Part shown: in pieces, positions 1 through 4,916 of the stretch | Layout of the letters: each line of letters opens with the position of its first letter | Position numbering within the stretch: position 1 is the first letter of the stretch | Assembly: GCA_018818445.1 (NCBI GenBank) | Contig: JAHISC010000039.1 | Coordinates: forward strand, 1-5,881 | Reading direction: 5' to 3' | Length of the DNA: 5,881 nucleotides | DNA from: Patescibacteria group bacterium | GTDB taxonomy: Bacteria; Patescibacteriota; Patescibacteriia; UBA9934 | Notes under the pieces: model-generated | Told to the model about the DNA's origin: nothing | What the model saw: the letters and a program-made list of their open reading frames with translations, nothing else | The model's database searches: none | Made by a program: the position numbers and the translations under genes

Positions 1-705
1 TAGTCCTGGCAGAACTCGATCGAGAACTTTTTGCGGATCAGGTTCAAAAGTGTACTCTCGTGCCCCAGTTATAATTAGGTCTTCTTTTTTATCATTAGTG
101 TCTCCTAAGTCTTTCATGTCTTCCTCCGTACCAAGTGGAAGCAGCTCTACCAATTCAGGTTTTTGTGAAATGGCCGAGACAAAGTCCATGTATGCCACGA
201 TAACTTTCTTGTAGGATTTTTTCTTATATTCTTCAAGGACAAGAGATGAAATTGGTAGAGTGTCTTGGAAAGCTGGTTTGTTGGTCAAGCCTTCAAAACT
301 GGCAATTACTTGAATTTTTTCTCGTTGCATTACCATACTGCCTCGGCGGCCAATAGTTATTGCTTCCACCGGCCCATCAATTTGACGAATTGCTTTCAGG
401 GCTGCTCGGCCGAGGTTGGCGTTGAATGCACCGGCTAATCCTCTGTCTGACGAGAACAAGACAATCAATGTTTTTTTAGCCTCAGTATTTCCGTCCAGCA
501 ATGGATGCGATACTTTTTCACCAACTGCTCGAGTTACAGCGCGGATCGTGTCCCAAGATAGTTGAGCAAATGGTCTGGTTGCCAGCACGCTGTTTACTGC
601 TCGACGCATTTTTGAGGCAGCCACAAGCTCCATCGCCTTGGTGATTTTTTTGGTGTTGGCGATTGACTTGATGCGTCGTTTAATTGTTTTAGCGTTGGCG
701 GCCAT
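1..705 (-). CDS. atpG: F1Fo ATP synthase gamma subunit, 3' end cut by the window edge
   Basis: Gamma is the central rotor shaft that turns inside the alpha3beta3 head and couples c-ring rotation to ATP synthesis at the inner face of the membrane. The first 235 codons are present with no stop before the window edge; family members are usually about 285-300 aa, so roughly 50-65 C-terminal residues are missing. The N-terminus has the expected coiled-coil helix (residues 7-40, with NTKKITKAMELVAASKMRRA at 17-36). It is followed by the Rossmann-like domain, with SSDRGLAGAFN at 85-95 and REYTFEPDPQKVL near 216-228. The missing part should hold the C-terminal helix, whose usual signature is absent here. 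The ATG at 705 is chosen because the conserved N-terminal helix begins right after it. There is no Shine-Dalgarno sequence; the upstream spacer is a 7-bp tandem repeat. It follows atpA by 42 nt in the normal operon position. The family call is secure. Confidence 0.96.
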   Translation of the reverse strand, partial: MAANAKTIKRRIKSIANTKKITKAMELVAASKMRRAVNSVLATRPFAQLSWDTIRAVTRAVGEKVSHPLLDGNTEAKKTLIVLFSSDRGLAGAFNANLGRAALKAIRQIDGPVEAITIGRRGSMVMQREKIQVIASFEGLTNKPAFQDTLPISSLVLEEYKKKSYKKVIVAYMDFVSAISQKPELVELLPLGTEEDMKDLGDTNDKKEDLIITGAREYTFEPDPQKVLDRVLPGL

Positions 706-710
706 AAACG

Positions 711-745
711 GTAGATAGTAAATAGTAGACAGTAGACAGTAGACA
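711..745. repeat. 7-bp tandem repeat in the atpA-atpG spacer
   Basis: Five consecutive 7-bp units on the plus strand: gtagata, gtaaata, then three exact copies of gtagaca (725-745), followed by a partial gacta that runs into the atpA stop codon. On the transcribed strand the unit reads TGTCTAC. It fills most of the 42-nt gap between atpA and atpG, where a ribosome binding site would be expected, and contains no purine-rich SD motif. The period of 7 is not a multiple of three, which argues against a coding origin. I recall similar short intergenic repeats in candidate-phyla genomes but cannot verify this here. Confidence 0.85.
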
Positions 746-747
746 GA

Positions 748-2250
748 CTAGACACTAAATGTGCTCTTAAAATCTTCGATATGCTTTGTGAGAGTTTTAG
801 TGGTTTCTTCATTTAGTTCGCCGGTTTCATCAATCACACGCAATACTTCGCTACCACTAACTTTCATATATTCTAAGAATTTAGCTTCAAATTCTTGAAT
901 TCGCGCAGCTTCAATATCATCCAACATGCCGGCGTTCAAAGCAAACATTACTGAAGTTTGCTCGGCTACCGAAAGCGGAGCATATTGTTTTTGCTTCATT
1001 ACTTCCATGGCTCTTTTACCACGTTCAAGTTGTTTTTTTGTTGCTTCATCTAGATCTGTAGCGAATTGAGCAAATGCTTCAAGCTCACGGAATTGAGCCA
1101 AGTCAACTTTAAGTGTTTTAGCCACTGACTTCATAGCCTTAGTTTGAGCAGCTGATCCAACACGTGAAACAGACAATCCAACGTTCAAAGCCGGTCGCTG
1201 ACCTTTATAAAAGAGGTCGCTTTCCAAATAGATTTGCCCGTCAGTAATAGAGATAACGTTAGTAGGAATATATGCGGAAACGTCACCGTTCTGTGTTTCG
1301 ATTACTGGCAAAGCTGTAATTGATCCGCCGCCGTAGTTATCGTTCAGTTTAGCTGAGCGTTCCAAAAGGCGGGAGTGTAAATAGAAAACGTCGCCAGGAT
1401 AAGCTTCGCGTCCCGGTGGTCGTCGCAAAAGAAGTGAAATTTCACGGTAAGCCCAAGCGTGCTTAGAAAGATCATCGTAAATTACTAAAACGTCTTCACC
1501 TTTAGCCATAAAGTACTCTGCGATCGCACAACCTGAATACGGTGCAATATAGGAAAGTGAAGCCGGATCAGAAGCACCAGCCAAAACGATCGTGGTGTAT
1601 TCCATGGCTCCAGCTTTTTCTAGACGCGCAGTGAGGCCAGCGATTTTTGATTCTTTTTGACCAATAGCAACATAGATACACTTCATGTTCTTACCTTTTT
1701 GGTTGATGATGGTATCGATAGCAATGGCAGTTTTTCCTGTTTGACGATCACCAATTATCAACTCGCGCTGTCCACGACCAATAGGGATTAAAGCATCGAT
1801 TGCTTTGATACCAGTTTGTACAGGCTGATAAACACTTTGACGGGTCATCACACCAGGTGCGATTTTTTCGATTGGTTGAAAAGTGTCAGTTTTTAATTCT
1901 CTACCGTCCAATGGTTCACCGAGTGGATTAACCACACGGCCAACAATAGCGTCACCAACAGGAATCGAAAGAACACGACCAGTTGATTTTACTGTGTCGC
2001 CTTCGTTAATACCGCTAGCGTCGCCCAAAATAACAGCACCGATTGTCTCTTCCTCGATGTTTAGAGCAACACCAATTGTGCCGTTAGAGAATTCAAGCAT
2101 TTCTTGTGACTTTGCATCAGCTAGACCACTCATGCGCACCACACCGTCAGCTACTGAAAGAACCGTGCCAACGGATTCAACGTTAGCCTCGGTCTTAAAT
2201 GACTCGATTTGTTTTTTTAATTCTGAAATTATGTCTGATTTGTTAGCCAT
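748..2250 (-). CDS. atpA: F1Fo ATP synthase alpha subunit
   Basis: Alpha is the non-catalytic nucleotide-binding subunit of the F1 head, alternating with beta; it supplies the arginine finger to the beta catalytic sites and its N-terminus binds delta. The protein has 500 aa, a normal length. Domains in order: N-terminal helix (ISELKKQIESF, 8-18) and beta-barrel (about 25-92), the nucleotide-binding domain with Walker A GDRQTGKT at 167-174 and the Walker B strand VLVIYDD at 254-260, LLLRRPPGREAYPGDVFYLH at 273-292, the alpha signature PALNVGLSVSRVGSAAQ at 353-369 with the presumed arginine finger R363, and a helical C-terminal domain. All expected motifs are intact. The start ATG lies 8 nt after the atpH stop and is preceded by AAAAAATAGT with no SD sequence. 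The stop is TAG. The N-terminal delta-binding helix is kept even though delta is shortened. Confidence 0.99.
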   Translation of the reverse strand: MANKSDIISELKKQIESFKTEANVESVGTVLSVADGVVRMSGLADAKSQEMLEFSNGTIGVALNIEEETIGAVILGDASGINEGDTVKSTGRVLSIPVGDAIVGRVVNPLGEPLDGRELKTDTFQPIEKIAPGVMTRQSVYQPVQTGIKAIDALIPIGRGQRELIIGDRQTGKTAIAIDTIINQKGKNMKCIYVAIGQKESKIAGLTARLEKAGAMEYTTIVLAGASDPASLSYIAPYSGCAIAEYFMAKGEDVLVIYDDLSKHAWAYREISLLLRRPPGREAYPGDVFYLHSRLLERSAKLNDNYGGGSITALPVIETQNGDVSAYIPTNVISITDGQIYLESDLFYKGQRPALNVGLSVSRVGSAAQTKAMKSVAKTLKVDLAQFRELEAFAQFATDLDEATKKQLERGKRAMEVMKQKQYAPLSVAEQTSVMFALNAGMLDDIEAARIQEFEAKFLEYMKVSGSEVLRVIDETGELNEETTKTLTKHIEDFKSTFSV

Positions 2251-2258
2251 ACTATTTT

Positions 2259-2642
2259 TTATGATGCAAGAGTTGTTTTTAATCTTCGTAGGGCTCCCGA
2301 TACTGAGCCATCAATGCGTTTGTCGTCAATGCGGATTACCGCACCTCCAATTAATCTTTCATCTACCCGCTCTTCCACATCAGCTCCTTTTATTAGCGCT
2401 TCAATCCCCTTTCTCGCTTCTTTATTAAGGCCGTGAGCCGAGATAATCTTCACGCTTGATGCTCCGTATTTATCCCTCCAGATTCTGTGGATTTGCCGTT
2501 CAACCTCTCTCCATTGACTGATGAGATTGTTTTCAGCTAGGAAACCCACAAATTTTTTGATAATTTTTTTTGTTTCTGCCTCGCTAGCCCCATCTAGTTG
2601 ATCAACTAGAATACTGGCGAGTTTTTTTACTTCAACTGCCAT
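2259..2642 (-). CDS. atpH: F1Fo ATP synthase delta subunit, short form
   Basis: Delta (OSCP in mitochondria) joins the top of the alpha3beta3 head to the b-subunit peripheral stalk. This protein has only 127 aa against about 175-180 in typical bacteria. By eye, residues 2-18 (EVKKLASILVDQLDG) match the first helix of the N-terminal bundle, and residues 31-50 (FVGFLAENNL...) match the fifth-helix region of E. coli delta. About 50 residues corresponding to helices 2-4 therefore appear to be absent. The C-terminal half carries the family signature: DERLIGGAVIRIDDKRIDGSV at about 94-114, then a final helix. The start is fixed: an in-frame TGA lies at 2649-2651, just two codons upstream of the ATG, so no longer N-terminus is possible. 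It lies 1 nt after the atpF stop and 8 nt before atpA. No SD is visible. The identity is firm from the C-terminus and the operon position. Confidence 0.93.
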   Translation of the reverse strand: MAVEVKKLASILVDQLDGASEAETKKIIKKFVGFLAENNLISQWREVERQIHRIWRDKYGASSVKIISAHGLNKEARKGIEALIKGADVEERVDERLIGGAVIRIDDKRIDGSVSGALRRLKTTLAS

Positions 2643-2643
2643 A

Positions 2644-3207
2644 TTAGGTCATTTTTCTTACTACCTCTTCGGCCAGAGATTTAGATTTTTTCTCATCAAC
2701 AGCATCCTGCACAATTCTGGCAGCCGCTTTCATAGCAATATCAACTACATCTTTACGCATTTCTCGTACCATTTCAGTCTTTTCATCAGCTAATTGTTGC
2801 TTGCCTTTAACAATAACTCTTTCCACCTCACGTTTGGCAGCAGCAATTATTTCTTCGCCACGTTTTTCAGCATCAACTTGTGCTTTTTCTGCGATACCCT
2901 GCGCTTCTTTACGAGCTTCTACAATAACTACATCTCTTTCTTTCTCAATAGCTACCATTCTTTTCTCGATCTCATCCGCTTGTTTAACACTTTTTTCAAT
3001 TTTTTCTTGGCGTTCCTCTAAAAAGCGAGTGATCGGTTTATAAACAAAAATCCACAATATAATCAGAACGATCAAGAAATTGACCAACTGAGCAGCAAAC
3101 ATGGTACCGTTCAAACCAAATTGTCCGGCCACGGCTTCAATCGGATTAGCTGACTCGGTATGAGTTACTTCTTGTGTGTATGAATCGGTTGTTTCTTCGT
3201 GTGACAT
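2644..3207 (-). CDS. atpF: F1Fo ATP synthase b subunit
   Basis: The b subunit forms the membrane-anchored peripheral stalk that keeps the F1 head from rotating; it dimerises and binds delta. The protein has 187 aa, longer than the roughly 156 of E. coli. One transmembrane segment lies at about 38-56 (AAQLVNFLIVLIILWIFVYK), preceded by the typical FGLNGTMFAAQ entry. A long, charged, heptad-like coiled coil runs from about 58 to 150 and ends in a C-terminal delta-binding region. Residues 1-29 are a hydrophilic, Glu/Thr-rich extension not present in E. coli b. The ATG is bounded by an in-frame TGA four codons upstream, so the extension begins here or not at all; M36 is unlikely because it lies inside the conserved membrane-entry segment. 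Only one b-type gene is visible. No SD is present; the start is preceded by GATTAGATAAT, part of an 8-bp tandem repeat. The 3' end is 1 nt from atpH. Confidence 0.96.
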   Translation of the reverse strand: MSHEETTDSYTQEVTHTESANPIEAVAGQFGLNGTMFAAQLVNFLIVLIILWIFVYKPITRFLEERQEKIEKSVKQADEIEKRMVAIEKERDVVIVEARKEAQGIAEKAQVDAEKRGEEIIAAAKREVERVIVKGKQQLADEKTEMVREMRKDVVDIAMKAAARIVQDAVDEKKSKSLAEEVVRKMT

Positions 3208-3210
3208 ATT

Positions 3211-3226
3211 ATCTAATCATCTAATC
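3211..3226. repeat. 8-bp direct repeat just upstream of atpF
   Basis: Two exact adjacent copies of atctaatc on the plus strand (GATTAGAT on the mRNA strand), followed by a partial third (att). The copies end 3 nt before the atpF start codon and occupy the position of a ribosome binding site. They contain no SD-like purine tract. They resemble the short tandem repeat before atpG in style but not in sequence. Confidence 0.7.
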
Positions 3227-3270
3227 ATTGATGAGCGTACATTGTTACCCTATCCTTAGTTTGGGAGAGC

Positions 3271-3313
3271 TCAGAGGTGGTCAATCGTAGTTAGTTAGAA
3301 GGACCTCTTCTGA
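3271..3313 (-). other. Imperfect inverted repeat in the atpE-atpF spacer
   Basis: The arms 3302-3313 and 3271-3282 pair at 10 of 12 positions on the transcribed strand, with A-C and A-A mismatches inside the stem and a 19-nt loop. It lies about 55-95 nt after the atpE stop. It lacks a following U-tract, so it is better read as an mRNA structure than as a terminator. Confidence 0.5.
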
Positions 3314-3366
3314 ACCCATCCTTATAAGGAGTGGAAACTTATCACGTTCATCAACAGATCAGTTGA

Positions 3367-3585
3367 CTAAAGCGTAAAGGCAATAATCAAAGCGTAAATA
3401 GCAATAGCTTCAGCGAAAGCCATACCAAGTAGCATTGGCACAAAGGCCTTTCCTGCTGCTTCAGGATTTCGTCCGATCGCCTCCATAGCTTTCATACCGA
3501 TCAAACCAATTGCAAGTGCTGGTGAAATACTTCCAACACCGATTGCCAAAGCTTTTGCAAGCAATGTCATTGTTTCTGGTGACAT
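3367..3585 (-). CDS. atpE: F1Fo ATP synthase c subunit (ring proteolipid)
   Basis: The c subunit is the proteolipid that forms the rotating ring in the membrane; each copy carries one ion on a carboxylate. The protein has 72 aa, a normal length, and forms a two-helix hairpin: helix 1 about 5-33, polar loop GRNPEA at 38-43 (the usual R-N/Q-P motif), helix 2 about 46-72. The ion-binding carboxylate is E59 in MAFAEAIAIY. The sodium-ring ligands known from Ilyobacter (Gln in helix 1, Ser-Thr after the Glu) align with I26, A60 and I61, so proton coupling is the better prediction. The helix-1 GxGxGxG packing motif reads S21-x-A23-x-A25-x-G27, with three glycines replaced. The ATG has no SD; AATTACT precedes it. 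The gene is flanked by a hairpin-bearing 59-nt spacer upstream and a 159-nt structured spacer downstream. This fits the need to make many more c copies than other subunits, though that is inference. Confidence 0.98.
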   Translation of the reverse strand: MSPETMTLLAKALAIGVGSISPALAIGLIGMKAMEAIGRNPEAAGKAFVPMLLGMAFAEAIAIYALIIAFTL

Positions 3586-3609
3586 AGTAATTGTTTATTA
3601 ATTAATGAA

Positions 3610-3640
3610 CTCATCTGTACGCCCCTTCCGCACAGACGAG
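3610..3640 (-). other. 12-bp RNA hairpin in the atpB-atpE spacer
   Basis: On the transcribed strand the arm CTCGTCTGTGCG (3640-3629) pairs along its whole length with CGTACAGATGAG (3621-3610). All 12 positions pair, two of them as G-U wobbles, around a 7-nt loop GAAGGGG. The stem begins 4 nt after the atpB stop and ends 24 nt before the atpE start; an AU-rich unstructured stretch follows, then the start codon. No U-tract follows the stem, so it is probably not a strong terminator. Its position suggests an intercistronic processing, stability or translation-insulating element for atpE. Confidence 0.65.
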
Positions 3641-3644
3641 GTCA

Positions 3645-4505
3645 CTAACCGTGAGCTGCAACCGTAGCTGTTTCTTCGTGGTGCTCTTCCTCACCTTCCC
3701 CGTGTGACATGGTAGCCACAACAAGGAAAGCTAAAGTTAACATGGCAAAAACCGTGGCCTGGATAATGCCGACGAGTAGTTCGAGAAAAATAAATGGAAT
3801 AGGAACAATATAGGAAACTAGGCCGAGCATAACTGTCATTAAAACTTCACCAGCAAAGACGTTACCAAAAAGTCGAAGTGAAAGTGATAATGTTTTAGCA
3901 AACTCTCCAATAATTTCTATGAGGCCAATAAAAAATTCAACCAAAGAAATAATTACAGCCATCGGGCCTTTTTTAAAAGCTAGAGCTATGCCACGGAAAT
4001 TGAGAAATTTACTGAAATGATGGAAGACACCTAGCTCGCGCATGCCGGCAAAATGAGTCGAAGCAATAGCCAAGACCGCAATAGCTAAGGTCATATTTAA
4101 ATCGCTGGTAGCTGGCCGTAGTAATGGAACTAACTCTAATTCACCGTGCATCATTTCCCAAATACCAATAGAACCAGTGCCTGGCAGTAAGCCTAACCAG
4201 TTACTAAAAAGAACAAAGAAAAAAATCGTAGCAACTAGTGGTAGAAATTGTTTTGTTTTTCTTTTGTTTTCTGTGACTTTTTGTATTTCGTTTTGAACGA
4301 ACTCGATTAAGGCTTCAAAAATATTGTGAATTCCTTTTGGCACTAATGATTTGCGTCGGCTGGCGATAAATGCCACCAAAATAAAAAACGCAACAGCTAC
4401 GTAGGCGTTCAACATTGAATTCGTTATGGTAAAACCAGCTATATCAAAAATTGGTTCAGCTGCCAGTACAACGAAGGAAAATGGTAAATTGTTATTTTGG
4501 TCCAT
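3645..4505 (-). CDS. atpB: F1Fo ATP synthase a subunit
   Basis: The a subunit is the static membrane subunit that provides the two half-channels and the essential arginine facing the c-ring. From the chosen ATG it has 286 aa, close to the family norm, with about five to six membrane segments (roughly 31-49, 86-107, 135-153, 183-201, 205-230, 235-264). The signature SLSLRLFGNVFAGE (207-220) contains the essential R211, with N215 and E220 equivalent to the conserved channel residues. Q249 in GIIQATVF matches the conserved Gln of the last helix. The C-terminus (267-286) is an unusual His/Glu-rich tail. Two upstream starts in frame, ATG at 4523 and TTG at 4544, are less likely: only 4505 has an SD-like GGAAAG (4516-4521, 10 nt spacing), and the conserved region begins soon after. 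The start overlaps the end of the atpZ-like gene by 14 nt, suggesting translational coupling. The exact start is moderately sure; the family is certain. Confidence 0.96.
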   Translation of the reverse strand: MDQNNNLPFSFVVLAAEPIFDIAGFTITNSMLNAYVAVAFFILVAFIASRRKSLVPKGIHNIFEALIEFVQNEIQKVTENKRKTKQFLPLVATIFFFVLFSNWLGLLPGTGSIGIWEMMHGELELVPLLRPATSDLNMTLAIAVLAIASTHFAGMRELGVFHHFSKFLNFRGIALAFKKGPMAVIISLVEFFIGLIEIIGEFAKTLSLSLRLFGNVFAGEVLMTVMLGLVSYIVPIPFIFLELLVGIIQATVFAMLTLAFLVVATMSHGEGEEEHHEETATVAAHG

Positions 4506-4749
4506 CTTGATAGAGCTTTCCATAAACTTTGGCTTTTCGAACAACGAATATCGCAGTGAGTGTAAAAGCGGCGACTAGGCAGACGAATAAAAGCCAAGGA
4601 TCAGTCCCCCACTTTTTGTCTAACCATTGTCCCAAAAAAGCTGCTAAAACGGCTGGTGCTGCCAGTGTAATGCCGAAATCAGCGGCAATACGGAAGGCTA
4701 AGCGATAATAATAGCTATTTTGCTGTGTTTTTTGCGCGTCTTTTTCCAT
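4492..4749 (-). CDS. AtpZ/AtpI-family ATP synthase accessory membrane protein
   Basis: This is a small membrane protein of the type encoded first in many bacterial atp operons; AtpI helps assemble the c-ring, and AtpZ/AtpI have been linked to divalent-cation handling. From the chosen ATG it has 85 aa: a polar N-terminus (1-20), a first membrane helix at about 24-41 (FGITLAAPAVLAAFLG), the short family motif GQWLDKKWGTDPW (40-52), a second helix at about 52-70, and a basic C-terminus (RKAKVYGK). This best fits the short AtpZ/ATPase_gene1 type rather than the four-helix AtpI. The ATG at 4749 is preferred to an in-frame ATG at 4851: the longer form would start upstream of a near-consensus promoter whose transcript begins near 4768, and the extra 34 residues look like translated non-coding sequence. 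No SD is present and the leader is only about 19 nt. The gene is the first of the operon and overlaps atpB by 14 nt. Confidence 0.85.
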   Translation of the reverse strand: MEKDAQKTQQNSYYYRLAFRIAADFGITLAAPAVLAAFLGQWLDKKWGTDPWLLFVCLVAAFTLTAIFVVRKAKVYGKLYQDGPK

Positions 4750-4774
4750 GTGGATATGTACGAAATGCGCGAAA

Positions 4775-4803
4775 AGTATAGCTTGAATTGAAATTTTGGT
4801 CAA
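4775..4803 (-). promoter_or_regulatory. Sigma70-type promoter of the atp operon
   Basis: On the minus strand a -35 box TTGACC (4803-4798) and a -10 box TATACT (4780-4775) are separated by exactly 17 nt. Each box differs from consensus at one position. The sequence upstream of -35 is T-rich. The transcript should start near 4768, giving a leader of about 19 nt before the atpZ ATG. It sits directly in front of the first atp gene and after a terminator-like hairpin, as expected for an operon promoter. Confidence 0.85.
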
Positions 4804-4864
4804 GGGAAAGGAAAATTTAGAAAAGGAGTGACCAGCGATCAAGACTTCCATGGGTTTCTCAAAT

Positions 4865-4894
4865 CAAAGCTTAGCTTTGGGAAGCTAAGCTTTG
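4865..4894 (-). terminator. Hairpin terminator candidate after the amidotransferase gene
   Basis: A perfect 13-bp inverted repeat: the minus-strand arms CAAAGCTTAGCTT (4894-4882) and AAGCTAAGCTTTG (4877-4865) enclose a 4-nt loop CCCA. It starts 22 nt after the amidotransferase stop codon and lies 61 nt upstream of the atp -35 box. The stem is AT-rich and only a short, broken U-stretch (ATTTGA) follows, so it is a weak intrinsic terminator or a transcript-end stabilising structure. Its placement supports a transcription boundary between the tatD-amidotransferase pair and the atp operon. Confidence 0.6.
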
Positions 4895-4916
4895 GAATTT
4901 GTGGCAGCTCTTAAAT

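Larger units (their letters stand above)
3208..3366 (-). other. Structured 159-nt spacer between atpE and atpF
   Basis: This is the longest gap inside the operon. On the transcribed strand it shows, in order: a 5-bp hairpin directly after the atpE stop (arms 3362-3366 and 3351-3355); a perfect 12-nt palindrome TCCTTATAAGGA (3319-3330) that can extend through CCA/TGG with one bulge; and an imperfect inverted repeat, TCAGAAGAGGTC (3302-3313) against GACCACCTCTGA (3271-3282), pairing at 10 of 12 positions across a 19-nt loop. There is no U-run typical of an intrinsic terminator, no convincing promoter, and only mini-ORFs of 9 and 12 codons. The role is unknown. It could be an RNA processing or stability element that lets the c subunit be made in excess of b; that is inference. 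Confidence 0.55.

Noticed and set aside
711..745. CRISPR array
   Set aside because: The repeat unit is 7 bp with no spacers, so it is a simple tandem repeat.
706..750. Possible alpha-gamma fusion by readthrough, since atpA and atpG are in the same frame across TAG plus 14 sense codons
   Set aside because: A shared frame has a one-in-three chance, no readthrough signal is seen, and fusing these subunits would not fit the known enzyme architecture.
594..812. Minus-strand 72-codon ORF across the atpA-atpG junction
   Set aside because: It overlaps atpA and atpG in another frame and its middle is the translated tandem repeat.
1883..2428. Plus-strand ORF of 181 codons antisense to atpA and atpH
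   Set aside because: It is low-complexity shadow coding, rich in Ser, Pro and Leu, opposite two well-conserved genes, with no recognisable domain.
2794..3043. Two plus-strand ORFs antisense to atpF
   Set aside because: They are mirror readings of the Lys/Glu-rich coiled coil, giving Phe- and Ser-rich sequence, with no start signal.
3255..3284. Possible promoter for atpF with TTGACC at 3284-3279
   Set aside because: At 17-18 nt spacing only AACTAA or ACTAAG is found, a poor -10 box.
3281..3351. Two mini-ORFs of 9 and 12 codons in the atpE-atpF spacer
   Set aside because: They are too short to tell from chance, show no usable ribosome binding site, and are not near a structure that clearly makes an attenuator.
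4506..4544. Longer a subunit starting at TTG 4544 or ATG 4523
   Set aside because: The added residues are encoded inside the atpZ-like gene in another frame, have no SD, and are not typical of AtpB. The ATG at 4505 has an SD-like sequence.
4750..4851. Longer atpZ-like protein starting at the ATG at 4851
   Set aside because: That start lies upstream of the near-consensus promoter, and the added 34 residues do not look like any AtpZ/AtpI N-terminus.
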